Shown: positions 46,617 to 61,364 of the stretch, one piece after another
Layout: each line of letters begins with the position of its first letter
Numbering within the stretch: the stretch's first letter is position 1
NCBI GenBank assembly: GCA_013398275.1
Contig: VZSE01006608.1
Coordinates: 754,347 to 818,346 of the forward strand
Direction: 5' to 3'
Length of the DNA stretch: 64,000 nt
Source: Promerops cafer
Taxonomy: Eukaryota; Chordata; Aves; Passeriformes; Nectariniidae
The notes under the pieces: model-generated
What the model was told of the DNA's origin: nothing
The model's input: only the letters and a program-made list of their open reading frames with translations
The model's database searches: none
Translations under genes and position numbers: made by a program

Positions 46617-49600
46617 GGTTGATCCACAATAAAGTAAAAAAAAAAAAAGAGTGCAAGATGCTACTGAATAAAAAATGGCCTTTACTAGGGTCAAAATAAA
46701 GCCATACACTGAGTGACCATTACCTCCACAGTCACTTCATGCAACAGATGACATGGCTCCACATGTGAAATTAGTCCAAATACATTAGGAATATGTTTCT
46801 TACTGATGTGTGCATGTGACCAGTACATATGACATGAGAGACTGTAAGAATGTCATTGCAGACTTTTGTCACCAGTGTATTAATGGTAGAGTTATGCTAA
46901 ATTGGTTGTCCAGCACTGATGTTGAATATCTTCCTGCCTGAAACATTCCTTGATTAAAGCAGTGTATGAGGAAACTTGTGTCTATAAAAAGATAAAAAAC
47001 AGTAAGTAGATTTAATTGTTTCTACAACCTTGTGTACTAGGCATGTGTACCTTAATATAGCCAGGCATGAAGCCTACATCAGATGGATTAAGAGGAGAGT
47101 ATGGACATGATTGAGGTCACTGATTGCTTTACTACCACAGATTTTACTCCATTCTCAGGAATAAAATTTAAGCAATAGGCTGCACCTGAGCTGCTTAGCT
47201 AGCAGATACAATTTGCAAGCAAAAGACCTGCAAGAGAGGTCAGCAGATGAACTGAAGCTTTCTGGCTTTGAAGCAGAACAATACCTCCACAGTCACAGTC
47301 TCCTGCACTTTGCTTGTCCAAAGGAATAACCAGTTCCTTCAGCAGCTCTTCAGACCATGAGTTGCCAGTGCAGGGACCTTGCCATCCTAAGTTTATTAAG
47401 AAAACCTAGCTTGTGAATATGCCTGGGAAGCAGCTAAGTAAACAAAACAAAAAACATAATACATTGCTGCCTGAAAATGTGTAACAGTTAATGCTTGCAC
47501 AGGAAAATTCTTATGAACATCCAATACTTTCAGACTCTTTTACATCCACTTGCTGCAGCAGCTTTTGCCTCCTGTTATAGAATCACCCTGCTGTTGGAAT
47601 ATTACCAGCAGGGGTAGTCTGCACTGGAGTTATATTCCTTTTTCTGGGCCAGTCCTTTCATCTTTCTTTTTTTTTCCCCTCTGAAGGTTATTTATGCAAG
47701 TGTGACATGCAGTTACAGTAAAGTTCCTTTCGAGGAATGGAGTGCAGGGCAGTGGTAAATTCCATTCCAAAATCATTTTGAATTCTAAAGGTTCCATTTA
47801 AGGGATAATGATGGGAGCAAAGGGCATTTCTCCAGGATTAATCACTGGCTGGGTGAGATGATAGCCCAAGGCAAAGCCACGGGCCATTAACCCCTGCAGG
47901 TCACCTTATCCCTACAGGAAATGCACTGGGTCAAGTTCACTGTTGCTATTATAAACTCTTATTCGAGAAAGGGGTTACACTTCTATGTTTATATATGTCT
48001 TCCATTCCCATGTTTGTAATGATAGTGGATAGCTTTTGGCAATGCCTCTATATTGTACCACCGAGAGATGTAAAAACAAGTTCTATTGTTATATTGGATG
48101 CCAAAGACACAAGTGGATTTTTAATGTTTACAGTGAAACACTTAAGATTCTTGGAAAAGAACAGAAAATGAAATGACATGAAAAAGACCCAAGGAAATGA
48201 CATTAGAAAGAGGAAACCTCTCTTCAGCTGGTGTAAATCATCACGTTTCTAAAGCCAAAGTAACTACATGAATTCACATCAGCTAAAGAACTCAGACAGA
48301 AGTTGAGGTTGAAAAACATTGAAGAATAAATTTTAGGCTTGGCTCCTATACCATGACATAGGGAACATCACATAAAGGAGCAGTTTGACAAAAATACTTC
48401 TAAATGGGTTTTATGTGCATGTGAAAACAGCATTTTAAAGTGCAGCCTGAATCCTCTATTATTTACATGGCTCCCAGTCCCACAAACTTTAGTCAGGTTC
48501 AAGGTTCAAGTCTCTGGCTAGTTTCTAGCCAGAGCAGCAGGCAAAGGCCTTCCAATCAACCCATTGCAAGGGAATGGCTATCACTGTATCTCCATCGGTG
48601 GAAGCAGCAGGAGTTTTGCTCACTGTGAAGTTTTTCTTTGCTCACATGAACAGTAGCCCCAGAGTTCAAACTCAGATCCAGAATGAGAACTGTGCAAAAT
48701 CTCCAGGATATGCACATTTGAAGATCCTCCTGAACGAGACAGCAGACAAGGTCAAACCAGGGCTGTGTTTGTGAGCTTTCTGCCTGCCTTCCCAGCCTTT
48801 CTTGAAATGCATTATAAGCAATTTCAACTTTCATTAAAGAGCAAATAGTCCTCAGCCCTCTGCTAGAGAGGTGCACTGAGGACACGGGCAGTTCTCTCTC
48901 ACTCCTCGTGGCAGCTCCTCTCTTCCCTTGGGACTGTAGTACCTGTATCCTTTTAGTATGCACTGTCTGCAGCTCCCTCTACCTCCAGCCTCTCTTTCCA
49001 GAGGTGGAGCAGGGATCACTGGTTTTATGATGCCCCTGCAGTTAGCAGCAGTAATCCCTTCTATAAAATTGTTTCCTGACTGAGGACTCGCACAGGAACA
49101 GCAGACTTAGACTACTTCTCCACAGACTGAAGGGAGTTCAAACCCTCCCAGATCCCATTGACAGGACAAATCTGGGGGGGGTGCATTTAACCCCTTCATT
49201 TTGAAGTTGTGCTGAAGCTCAGCAAAGCAGTGAAGGTCCACTGAGTGGCAGAAAGTGGCCAAGAGTACATCGCTGTACCTAGCAGTGGAGCTGGTGCCTA
49301 AGGTGCCTCCGTCAGCTACTCCTGCAAGATTTCTACATTTATCCAGCTACAGTCATACCTACAATGCTTAAGCATCCTGTGGCAGCCAGGCTGTCACACT
49401 GTCCCTGAAGTAAACAGAATCTCACTGCAGTACAGCAGTTTCCCCAGCAGCACCTTTCCCTTGGAGACTGTCCTGGTGCCTCTCTCCCCTGGGGAAGGAG
49501 CACTGACCAGCAGAGCTCCTGAGGCAGACTGCAGGCCCTGCTCACACCGAGGAAGCTCCTTCCTGACCACAGCCAGGTACTTCACCTCTGGAGAGAGGTC

Positions 49601-50631
49601 AGATTTCAGATGGACCTTCCTCTTGCACTCCCAGTTAGTGAGTGTAGGTGCCTTACAGGCCATGAGTTTATTTAAATCCCACTTGGAGGTGGCTGCCTCT
49701 CCTCATGCACTGTATACAGTGTCCAGACAGCTGACCTGCAGGTCTGATTTCCCTAAAGAGTTTTAAATTGGCACAGGAAAACACCATCATTTCCCGATTT
49801 CAGAATACTACACTTGGCAGCTTTAATGTTCTTTTAATGGAGTTTGTAGGTGCAATACGAAAATACAAACATATTCAGCATATGGTAATAAACTGCATAG
49901 TAAATATAATTACAATAGCTCTCACCAAATGGAAACCTTTTCATTTTACTGTTAATTGACTAAAATGATTTGCAAATGCTGAAACCAAAACTTTGGCATC
50001 AATATTTAATGAAATATAGCAATAAGATACTAATCATCTGACGGGATCAAGTAGCTAGTTTTTAGATCATATGATATATGCTCAAGTGTAGAAATGATGA
50101 TGCTCATTGCTCTCTAATTAATGTCTAAACCAACATTCAAACAGCACAGAAGATCTGGATTAGGAAAGCTATTATTGCCATTCATTTTCTTTACTTGTTA
50201 TTTTGAGGAAAGACCCATTATGTGAGTGAAAAGCAATTGTTCTCATGGCCCTGACCCCTGTCAAGATGGACACAGGTATATGGCAGACTTCAAAAGGAAA
50301 AGTCCAGCAATGTCTCTAGCAGGGCCAGTCAGGAGGAGCAGTGTAAGGCTGCTGGCTACCTGCAAGCATGCACAGGGAGTTTTCCACTGCTTGCCCTCCC
50401 ACAGGGAATACATGGTCATTTCACAGCCCCAGTGCTTCCAAAGCAGGTAGAAATGTAACTCAGGAGTAACTGAGGCACCAGACATGATGTCTCCTCCTTC
50501 CCTTACCCTCCCACTTGCTTAGGGAGAGCAAGGGAAAATTCTTTCAGAACAGGAAGGGAAAAAGACCATTGCTACCATTGCTGCCAAACCTGGGCTACCT
50601 CCAGCACATGATCCAGCATTGGGGAGGAAGC

Positions 50632-50676
50632 ACTGGGAGCAGTGGGAGCAGTGGGAGCAGTGGGCAGGGTCCTCTG
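50632..50676. repeat. 9-bp tandem repeat, about 5 copies
   Basis: The unit GTGGGAGCA is repeated about five times, with the first and last copies diverged. It translates as a Gly/Ser repeat in the plus frame at 50515-50766, which is probably not a gene. Confidence 0.85.
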
Positions 50677-51329
50677 AGTGCTGCTCACAGGTACCAGCTG
50701 GCATCAGACCCCAGGGCTTTTAAGATGCTGCCAAGTCCTGTGCCTGTTCAACTCCCCTCCCAGTGATTACTGAGCAGTGGTCAAATCTCACCCTGCACAT
50801 CTGCACATGCAACAGCCTCTGCCATTGCAACATCTTTCCCAGCTCTACACATCCCCTCTCTATATTCTTGTATTTGCCAGCTTTCTGGAGGTGGTTCTCT
50901 TTTTTGTTATACAGAAACAGTAGCTCTCAATTTCCAGCCACTAGTGCCTCAGTGCTGCTGCAGTACACAGCAATCATTATAGGAACAGAAAACACCATGC
51001 CTGGAAGATGAAAAAGAGGCTGAGAAAAAATGCATAGTCTTAAATCTAAAATACTTAATAAGAAAAATTGAGAGAAACAGAATGTATTTGTTGCATATTT
51101 GGATGGCCAATACTTGGAATGCTCACTTCAAGTACTCATTTCTTGCAGAATTATAGAAATATATATATGTATATATTGCAGCAGTTTTTCATCTAACTGT
51201 TGAAATACTGTAATGATCGCATGTTTCACTTTAAATGGAAACTCCTACTGAAAAAAGATCTGGTAGGTAATTTTCCTTCACATCTGTGATGGGAGATGTA
51301 TTATGCATTTGAAGTTTGAGCCAGAATTT

Positions 51330-51373
51330 TCTCTTTCTTTTTTTTTTTCTTTTGTTTTTTTTTTTTCCCTCAG
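51330..51373 (+). repeat. pyrimidine tract ending in CAG
   Basis: A long T-rich run broken by a few C and G, ending TTTTTTCCCTCAG. It has the form of a very strong 3' splice acceptor, but no downstream exon can be recognised, so it is listed as a low-complexity tract. Confidence 0.7.
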
Positions 51374-54300
51374 AAGAACCAGCAAGAAAGAATGCTTCAT
51401 TTTACTGCTCTGCAGTTTTGAAAAATGAAATGGGTTGGACCATCATGAAAAGCTGAATAGTTTGATCTGTCTGTGCTTTGGCTAGATTTTGCTACAGCAT
51501 GAGGAATTCAGATCTCCCCACAAACAGTGCTCTAATGATAGGGTACCACAGCCTAGCCTCAGTGGCAGGGGAGCTCTGTTTTGGCTCCCTTACTCACTCT
51601 GACATGTTTAGTCCAAGTTTTAATTCTTTCAGGAATAAGATTAGAAACTATGCAAGTCTGCATCTCTGCTTCATGGCACCATCTTTATGCTGATCTTACT
51701 GTGCTAGAGGTACATATGTTACATCACACCATAGGGGTGGGGGCTGGACAGGATCAATGCTTTTTTTGGCTGCCTCCATTTTATGCTGTGTTTGTTTAGC
51801 CTGCAAGTTCAGGCCATGTTCAGAGAAACAGTTCATAACATCCATCAAATTTGGGTTTATTGATCAACTGTTTCAATTTGCAATGAATACAATAAAGGAT
51901 GCCATCCATATGTTCAAGCATTAAAGGAAAAATTCTGTGAAAAAGACACATCAGCAGTTATAGCATATACAGAAGGAATTTCCTTCCCTCTTTTCTAGGA
52001 CTTCCGAAGTGTTCATTAAAGCATTTGGGCCCCATCCTTGACTCAAGGACATTGTTTCAACCTCATGAGTGTCAGTGGAAGTCAGGCCAATTTAAACCAG
52101 CCCAGAATCTGGAAATGAGAAATGGATTCTTTTTATGCCATGAACAATAGTTGAGGCACAAAAACTATAGATTTTACATAAATAATAATTTACATAAAAT
52201 GCTAGACTAAAAAATATCCCCTTATATGGAATACCTATTTGTTGTTTGTTACACTACTTATTATGTTGCAAGATGATGTCAAACTAAAATAGCCCCAAAT
52301 AAATGTTTTACAAATATTTTCTGTCCTGCTTTAATGACATCTTGTTCTCAAACTATTAAGGTGCTTGTTTTAATCAATTGGTAGTGTGGTAAAGCTGACA
52401 CAAGAGATTACAGCACACGGCCAAGGAATTCTGCTGCTCTTCAATGATGCTTCTAGGTGATCTTTGTCTTTAAATGTTCAAGAAAAAAGCCAACAGTGAT
52501 AAAGAATTGCATTTACATTGCTGTATTTAGGTTTATATTCCTATTCATAAACAATGGAGATTTGGTATGTTCAAACAGTAACATAGTTTATAATGCAATC
52601 CAAATACTTTATCTTGAGTTACTACATAAAAATACTATAGATCATCCAACAATATGAGAAAATGTCACCGTATTCATTTAAAATAGCTATCTGTGAAATG
52701 TGTGTTACCGTATTTTGCTTGGGGCAATATATTTCCATGCTTTATGAAATTATTAATTCTCATTAAATTCTAATGATCCTGTCTGAAAAGAGGAGAACTA
52801 ATTAACTGCTCCATTAAAGTTATTACTTACTCCTGATGAAGCCTGTAAATGTTTCTACTTTGTTAGGCCAGTGAAAGTTTTCTGAACCACAACTTCTGGC
52901 CTTACGAAGAAAATTCCCAATTATTCCATAACAGTAAAATTACCAGGTCCTAACAACACCCATGTAGCCTCCAAGACTGAAGTCTTACGCTCTGAAACAA
53001 ATATTTTCCTTCTCTCACAAATAAAAGAAAATTAAGCTCATGCTGGCAGGAAGGATCTGCAGAACCTGCATCAGACAGGTGATGTCTACTTGGGGCCAGC
53101 ACCTCTACAGAAAGGAGTTGTTTAAATGTCTTTGAGGATTTGGACTGCAGGGGCTCTGTACCTCTGCTGTCACTTGTAAAACCAAAATGCCACCTCTCCA
53201 GAAGGCTGTGAAAAATGATGACAGCCATGAGGTTCTCACATGCTGTGTGTGCTGGGGTTTCATCCCTGCCCCACGGACAGATGGCAGAGCCATGAGCCAC
53301 AGCAGAGCCTGGAGAGCAGCACTGCCCCCCAGTTTGCACACTGAGCTGGAGTGTTCAGCATGAACTGGGAATTTTAGGAGGATTCAGGGTTTCATCTTCA
53401 AAAATGGGAGCTGCTTGAAGACCATCATGACTGCAACAGGTAAATTCCCAACATGGACTAAGGACAAGTAAAAGAGCTTCAGCAGTCTCAGCACTGCCAG
53501 GTCAAGATCACAGAAACTGAGTGAGATGTCACCAGTGGAAATTAAGGAAGAAAAGAATTGATCAGAGCTGATAAGAAAAGCTTGCTGACTGAAACAGCAA
53601 ACAAATTGCCACAGTGGCTTTCACGACCATGTAGTGTACAAACATCCATATGTGAGGAAGATTTTAAATACACACATGAAAAAACCTCCAATGATAAGGC
53701 TGGATGCTGATGTGACCACAGCACTGGAGCAGAGCCTATTATTGCTACTACAACTCTGACCAAGAGCTACTCCAGACAAGTATCAAACGCTTTAATCCAT
53801 CAGGTAATAATTAAAATAGAGATCTATTAGTTAAAGAATTTGAAAAAAACGATTACTTTGGTGATCTATTACATTATTTACATACAATGAATAAATTATG
53901 TTTTAAATTATTTGCTCTGCTTCATTATTAAGACATTTTTCAAAGTTTGATTTTTTTTTGGTGGGAGGAATTTGTTGGGGTTTTTTTCAGAGTTTACTCT
54001 TTTCTACATAAAGGTTGAATTTTTTTAGGGAAATTATATGTTTCTTAATAATGCTCCTCAGATAGTAAACACAATTTTTTTTTGACATTCAACTCCCATC
54101 ACTCCCCAAGAAACACTTCAATTTGCAAAGCTTCTCCCACAAAACCATATTTTAAAATGGCCATTGATACTTTGGAAAGGATCAGAAGTTAGATTTGCAA
54201 CCTAAATCAACAAATACACACTATTTTGACTCATTCTATGCCAATCTCTGCTATTTAGGCACTGAGGTTTGGCTGAGACTTTGGATGCTTCTCTGCAACA

Positions 54301-57249
54301 AACAAATGCAATCTGAAATACTGACTGCTCTGGAAATACTTTTTCCTCTGCTATGTCACCCCTTTCAGTCACAATAATAAAATGATCAATTCTTATAATT
54401 AGCCCCTTGTTCCATCCCCTTGAAAAATGTTTTGCCAAACATTTGGTGCACCTTTTGACAGCACAAGCTTTCCTTAAACCCCTCACCCTTCCCTGCTTTC
54501 TCATGGCCTCCACGTGCAGCGGGCATCCCCAGGCAGGGAGCTGATTCACCATTTGGGACAATCCCAATGGGTTGGTGATCAGCTGCACTTTGCTCAGTGA
54601 TGGTCCCCACCAAGGTCAGTAATGCTGTTTTGGGCCCCAAGGCAACTGTGCAAGGAAATGTTTCTAAGCGAGGAAATTCCAAATGATTTGAGTTTTCTCA
54701 GCAGCAGAAACAGCAACAGGACCTCAAACACACTCACGCTATCGGGCTGGACTCCTCTGTGCAAGCAAGCACCACACACAGCCCCAGGCTCAGCTTTTTC
54801 CTGGGAGAGGCTTCATTATTCCTTGGGGGGACCCCAAGGCTCCATCACCCACACCAGCGTGGCATTTCCACCACCCACATACTCCCTGGAGAGCTGTGCC
54901 ACTTGCCCAGAGCTTCCAAAATAGCAACTTCCCAGCCCATAATGCTAGAAGCTTTTGAAAACATTTGCAACCAATTTTACAGTTAATTAAATCCAGATTT
55001 GCTCTATTCAGTCATTTGTTCTATAACTTTTAAATCTTTTTTGGTTTAAAGTTTAGGGGTTTTTTTAAGTCATGTGCAAGCTTTTGCTGTAAATAGGTTA
55101 ATTGCAGCTCTGATCTTCCTCCAGCATCTGCCAGTAAAGACAAATAGTTTTCAAACATCCAGGCCCAATATGGATCACAGCATTTCAAGGTGGGACCAGT
55201 CCCACGGTGCTGCCAGCAGAGAATCCCATGCCAAATCATACAGCTAGTAAATAGTATGGCATCAATTCCTCAAAAATTTCCATAGCAAGAGTTTTAGGAA
55301 AAGATCCAAATACTCCATCAGTAAATCTCACAGAGTAGGTAAACCTTTTGCATTTGCCATGTATTTCAGGAGGTCTTTCTCTCACATGTGGTTGCAGTCC
55401 ACAGATCCAAAGCTTACACAAACTAGGTATGCCACAAATTTTGAAGCTCTCCTCTGCTCAGAAAAAATGTAGGAAAACTGTATGACACAAAATCACTTAC
55501 TTTTCCTCAACAAGACAAAAAATCATTATTCATGTTTTTCTTTTAAAATCAATATTTCTACCAAGAAAGAGAAGGAAGTTCTTGCAAGAAAGACTGTCTG
55601 GCTTGAATTTAAAGGCAGGCTTCTCCTAACTGGCAAACGTTTTCCCCAGCAATGTGCCTTTCTCTTGTTCCAAAGCAGAATCTCTTATGACTCTTACCTT
55701 GGGTATGTAAATGAGGAAATACCAGTTTAAATTAATCTCCTGCTCACCAGAGACCAATTATTGGTTTTCTTCCTCTCTTTACTCAATGAATAGAATAGAC
55801 AAGATTTTAAAAGACTTTAAAAACATTTGGGGGAAAAATTACCTATTTAAAAACATCTGCAGTGAATTGTAAATATTAACAAAAACCCCATGCCTTGCCT
55901 CCATTTCTGGTGAGTGCTAAAATTTTTTTTGAGAAATGAGTGATCCATATTCACTGAATAAGGTCACAGAAACACCCCTGTGCCTTGAAGAGCAACTAGA
56001 ATCACAGACATCCTTGGCAGCTGTGGGCACCTATACTTAGCCCTAGCCCTGGACAAAGGAATTCATCCTACAGAATCTGACATAAGCAAGTGCCTAACAT
56101 ACTGGTATGTCCCAGAGACAGGCAACAGGTGCTATGGGAGCTATAGGCTGTCCTTTGTAGAAAATAATGACTGATTTAGTTAAAATCAGAGCTTAAATCC
56201 TTCCTATATCAACCTGGAGGGTGTGAACTGATGTCCAGTAAAATCAAAAACCATCATGCGAACCCAGATTAATTATCTGCTTGGTTTTGAAAGCAAGTAA
56301 TTTATTTATTCCTACAAGCAAAGCCCATTTGTGCATTAGAATTATCTCAATGCCTTAAACAAACTTTCAGAAAAGCTTTCCTGTGTAGCAGCCAGTAAAA
56401 TGAACTGTTGGAAATTTCATTTCTGACATTAAAAAAACCCCAAATCTTCTGGTGTCTAGTACTTTCAAATTGACATTAGATATTATTATAATTCTTAAAA
56501 AGAAATCACTGTGCAATTCCTTAAAACAATGATACTGGTGCCACTTACCATCATCTCCTGCTGCTGGTAGGAGACCACAGGGAGGGAGCACAGATGCCAG
56601 TGAGAGTCTGACTCAAGGCCAGAGCAGCACCTCTGCAATCCTGCCTGTAACAACAAGCAGGGTGAGAATTCCCAGACCACAACCAAGCACTGGGCACTGG
56701 AGATCACTTGTCAGTCATCACCCACATTGGAGACAACGCCTGCTCTCTGAAAACACTGCTGCATTCCAGCACTTTTCTTTCCTAAATTGCACATTCTCAC
56801 AACCATTTGATTTTTAGACAGTTGTCTTTATTTTGCAAAGAACACCCTGTGTATTTTAGGCAAACCTGCACCACACTAATAGACCAGAAGTATGAGTCAG
56901 GTACCATCCCATCAATTTGTAAGTATGAGCCATTCCCTTAATATTGGACTCAGGACCCTTGTGGGTCCATCCTAATTCAGAATATTCTGTGAATGTGTGT
57001 GTGAAGTCTGACCACATATACAGCAGCTTATGTAAAATGTGCAGGATATACAAAATCCACATCAATCAAAAATATCACCACAATCTTGACGTAACTCGAG
57101 ATCCACAACTCAAAATACAAGACTCTTGTTTAAATAAATTGGAGATCTGTATAAGGATTAAGGTCACAAATTCTTCTTCCTCTCATTTGAGGAAGTGTGT
57201 GCAGGGCTAGAAGTAAGAAAGTCATATAGAAGGATGTTTAACCTTAGTT

Positions 57250-57380
57250 AACAAAAGCAAAAACAAAAACAAACAAAAACCCCCAAAAAACCCCCCCCAA
57301 AAAAACCAAAACCAAAACCAAAACCAAAACCAAACAAAAAAAACCCAAGCAAACAAAAGAAAAAAACCCAAACAAAAAAG
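57250..57380. repeat. A/C-rich simple repeat, (CCAAAA)n
   Basis: Runs of AAAAAC, an eight-base C run, then at least four CCAAAA units and further A-rich sequence. The strand is strongly biased (almost no G or T). The minus-strand frame 57244-57459 (long F/L/V string) comes from this block. Confidence 0.9.
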
Positions 57381-60300
57381 AGGAAACCTGCAGATTCTGT
57401 ATCCAGAATAAGTATATTATGCCACTTTCATAAATATTCACTTTTTGAACCCATTCCAAAATTCACCAGAACTCATGCCAGTTTTTTCTCCAGTCACTTT
57501 CTGCATCAGTGAGACTCCTGACCTCACACACGGCCACTTTCCTCTTTGACATTTTGACATCATCATTTAAAGGCTGTTGTTATCATGGCAGGTTCTTTAC
57601 AGATGGAACAAAGAAACAGTATGGTTTTACTCCTTGGGAAGAACATTTACTGAACTTCCTGCAACCAGTCTACTTCTAATCTGTGGAAACCAGTGGCTCA
57701 TGTTCTGGGGAAGTCAGAGGATTTGTGGCTAGTTACTGTACAAATCAGAAGGAAAAACATATAGAGCCTGCTGCTGAAATTGCCAGTGATTGCAATTAAA
57801 GGTGTATTAAAGGAGGGACAGATCAAGAATCACCAAAGAATGGAGTATCAGGTAAAAGAAGAGGTAAAAGGTGCCTTTTTCTAAAAGAGAGAAGTATTCA
57901 TATTGCCTTCAAACTGCTGGCCAAGATTCCTTTGTGCAGTGGATTATATATTACTGTAACCTGTTTTAATTCCTGCTCAATGAATAAGAATTCTACTATT
58001 TTTCAAATGTGTCTTTCTCCTCTATCTTGGATTCTATTTTTAATCAATGAAAAACCTATGAAATTTTGAAAAATAACTAACAGCTTTATGGGGCATACTG
58101 CATGAAATACTGTTTCTTGTTAATTCAGACTATTTTTTTTGGTTTCAGTGTTTTTGCAATATTAACAATTTCTAACAGAGATGTGCAGAATTAAAGTTGT
58201 GTAACTAATTTCAAATAATTTATTTTAAAACAAATCAATTTACATTTCTATAAAGGTGATTTTCTAGGAAAGCCTGATAAAAAGAGATTTTCTCCAAAGG
58301 ATTGCCTGGAATCACTCTGGCTCATTCAGGTACATTTTCCTCTTTAATAAGTTTAAAGTACTATGGCTTAATTTTAATTTAACCAAACACATGCTTGCTA
58401 AAATTAACATTGAGAGTTGTCATCAAAACTTCAAAATTAATTTTTTAAAAAGTATTGTAATTTTAAATTTCAAAGTTACATTCAAAAGCACAAGAAATCC
58501 AAACTGTAGACAAAAGCAAAACTGTATTCATTCATGAATATGTTATTGCTAACAAGAATGGGTAACACAATTATATGATTGTATTTTAAGGTTATCTTTT
58601 AGCAGCATCACTGCCCTTAAGATAAAAACTGTGTCTGGAAAAATGTATCAGTAATTTATATTGGCATTAGTAGTTAAAACATTTCATGGGATTGTTAATT
58701 TTTAATTTTTGTCATTCTGTTTTCAGACTCTCTGATACCCAAAAAAAACCCCAACAAAAGCCTAGAGAAAATGACTGCTTAGTCTTTTGCTCTTCAGTAT
58801 GTTTAACAACCACATTTCTGGGCGCTGTCATATAGCCAGACATACAGGAGCTATGAAATGCACTTACAATTTATTGCCTATAATTAATTACACTCACAAT
58901 CCTTTACAAGGAAAAAATTGTACCAATAAAATGGAGACCTTATAAAAAGAACTGTGTATTACTTCGAAATGACAGGCTTCTCTAGCAGTTTCACTACTGC
59001 TTTTTGGCTAAAATCGTTCTTGTTCAAATAGTGAATTGTCCACCTGGGCCTGTCCCAGCTCTCTCAAGAGCTCTGACTCCAGACTGGCAGCAAAAGCTGC
59101 ATTCTTCAGCAGCAAAGTGAGCAGCCCCCAGGATTCTATTGCAAGTCTCGGTAGAGCATGGTCTTGTGATTTTTTTTTTTTTAAGGTTCACATCTTGGAA
59201 TTAACAGATTACACGAAAAATTTATCTTCCTTTTAACAAAACTAATTTTCAACTTCACCGGAGAATAAGCTGAAAAATCTTTTTGTAAAAACTTGGGGAT
59301 GTGGAAGGCAAATAAAGCCAAGGGGTTTTTCTACAGTAGAGATTTTGTAGGCTGGCGTGTAGGGTTTATGTTCTATTTCCTATTTTTAATGCTCAAGATT
59401 GACAACATTATTAGTGGGGTTTTATATCGAATGTTAAACACTGCAGAAGAGCAACTACCCATCAGAGCTAGAAGGACATTTACAGGTTAGAAAAGCTGAG
59501 TTCCTGCTGCACCCCTATTACTAACCAGCTAAAAAATCCATTGCTTATATAAATAATTGTGAAACAGGGAGGGGATTAAGCATAGTAAGGGCTTTGTTTT
59601 GGTGGACTTGTTCAGTGGAAAGCAAAATCGTAGTTAGTTTCAACCCTTTTATTCGAGAAAGTGGACTGGGACAACAGAAATTCCCAAATCAGGAAATGTG
59701 TTTCCCAAATGATTGTTTTAAATCTAGTTATAATTTATTTTTAAATGTGATTCCTAGCTTTTCTACTGCAAATCCTGGGCAATCTCAAGCCCCTTGCTGT
59801 TGTCCTCTTGAGTCTGTAAACAGGCAGAATTAAACAACAGCATTACTAAGAGCGGACTTGCTCCATTCATCTTAATGGACTGTTAATTATGACCACTTAA
59901 ATGCCCACAGTGTTAACCCTGTCACTGCTGGCTGCATTTCACCCAAAAAGGCAGTTTATAGATGTTGATTTTTACAAAGACAAGTAGATGTAATACTCTT
60001 CATCAATGCACTGTTAAGTGAACAAAACTATTAATAAAGTTATGAATATGGATTATGAAGCCAGTTGAAAAATCTAATAATCATCTTCTGAAGTTAATTC
60101 CTTTCAAAGATTAGAGCAAGGTGCTTCTTTCAGAGTCAACACTGCTGGCTAATTGTTTGAGGCTTGAAGAGTTTCAAATAGGATCGTGTTGGGTTTGTAG
60201 TGAATTTTCATGTAGTGAATTTTCAAGGGCTGGTAAGGTGTAGTTAACTGACTGACTTTGCACATCCTAAGTGATGCAGCAATATGTAATGTAAGGATAT

Positions 60301-61364
60301 AATAAGGTTAGTTGACTTTTCTTTAATTTCAGAATTTTTTATAGAGCTATGTAAGATATTAAACAATTTATTCTAAAAAGCCAGGGGAAAAAAAGTAATA
60401 GATTTTATATATTGCTGAGTATAAAGCTGATGGAATTAACAGAATTAACAGGTATGAAAAATTGAATACATTTTTTGGTCACAAATATACACATATTTGG
60501 AGGGGGCACAAAAATCACAGTGGTTTTGAAGAATTTAACAGAACAATATTTGGAGTACACTCATGACAGGAATTGCATCTTTTGTATTGCATGTACTGCA
60601 AAAATAATAATTACCTTAGGTTTCATTGTCTCCCTAGTTCTCCACTGGCATCCCTGGCTATTTGAGGAAAATCTTAGCACCAAAAGGAATCCTGTCCATT
60701 TCTTCTGTCACACCATAGGTTTTTCAGTCATTCCTTCCATCAAATCCTATGGTTGCTCTGTGCCTGCACAAATCCCAGAAACGGGGGGTATGTGGCAAGC
60801 TGGTTAGCACGGGGAAGAGCAAGAGCTCACAACATTTATAACCTGCAAACCCTTTGTCAATATTTCCTCAGTCTGCACTGGCAGTTACGACCACCACTGC
60901 TGCAGCGCCACTGGCCGCCCACGCAATGCAGATACTCATTCTTGCAGAATGACCATAGTTTCTGGAGTCCACGACACAGCCAATGTGCCACTCCACAACG
61001 ATTAGAAAACAACAGATCCACCAAGTAAAGCAGCTCTGAAACCAGAGACCATATTCCAAAACCCTGAGAACCCAACAGCAATTTGTGCTCAAGCGTGCCG
61101 TCTGTTTTCCCCATTTAAGCACTTTGGGGTATCAATTTTTTTAAATAAGAAGAGGTTGTAAATGAACAGTCAGGCCCATGTGGTCAGCACATAACGCCGA
61201 CAAGAACAGCAGTACAAGAGTATGTGGGCTGATGCTCTGGGTCTAGCACCACTCTGGAGACCCCCCTGATAGTTACCATAGAGATAGTGGGAGCCACAAA
61301 GAGCTTCGATCGCATTACGGGCTGGGAGGGGGTCAATTTGTATGCGCGAGCCCTGCTGGGATTG
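57381..61364. other. intergenic DNA, no gene seen
   Basis: AT-rich unique sequence. The stretch about 59850-60080 is dense in TAAT-type cores, resembles a conserved noncoding element and has no repeat signature. A 15-bp tandem duplication lies at 60196-60225. No coding domain is recognised. Confidence 0.6.
60196..60225. repeat. 15-bp exact tandem duplication
   Basis: TGTAGTGAATTTTCA is present twice head to tail (60196-60210 and 60211-60225) with no mismatch, so the duplication is probably recent. Confidence 0.9.

Larger units (their letters stand above)
46649..57249. other. intergenic DNA, no gene seen
   Basis: Mostly AT-rich unique sequence with GC-richer patches at about 49320-49760, 50250-50760 and 54480-54930. 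The open frames in these patches overlap on opposite strands and show no domain. Small features are a 9-bp tandem repeat at 50632-50676 and a T-rich/pyrimidine tract at 51330-51373 that ends in CCCTCAG. A weak CTCF-like string (CCAGCAGGGG) lies at 47605-47614. Confidence 0.6.

Noticed and set aside
46628..46648. AATAAA plus A13 as the tail of a processed pseudogene
   Set aside because: The A run starts two bases after AATAAA, whereas real tails normally start 10-30 bases later. No parent gene is recognised and no target-site duplication was found.
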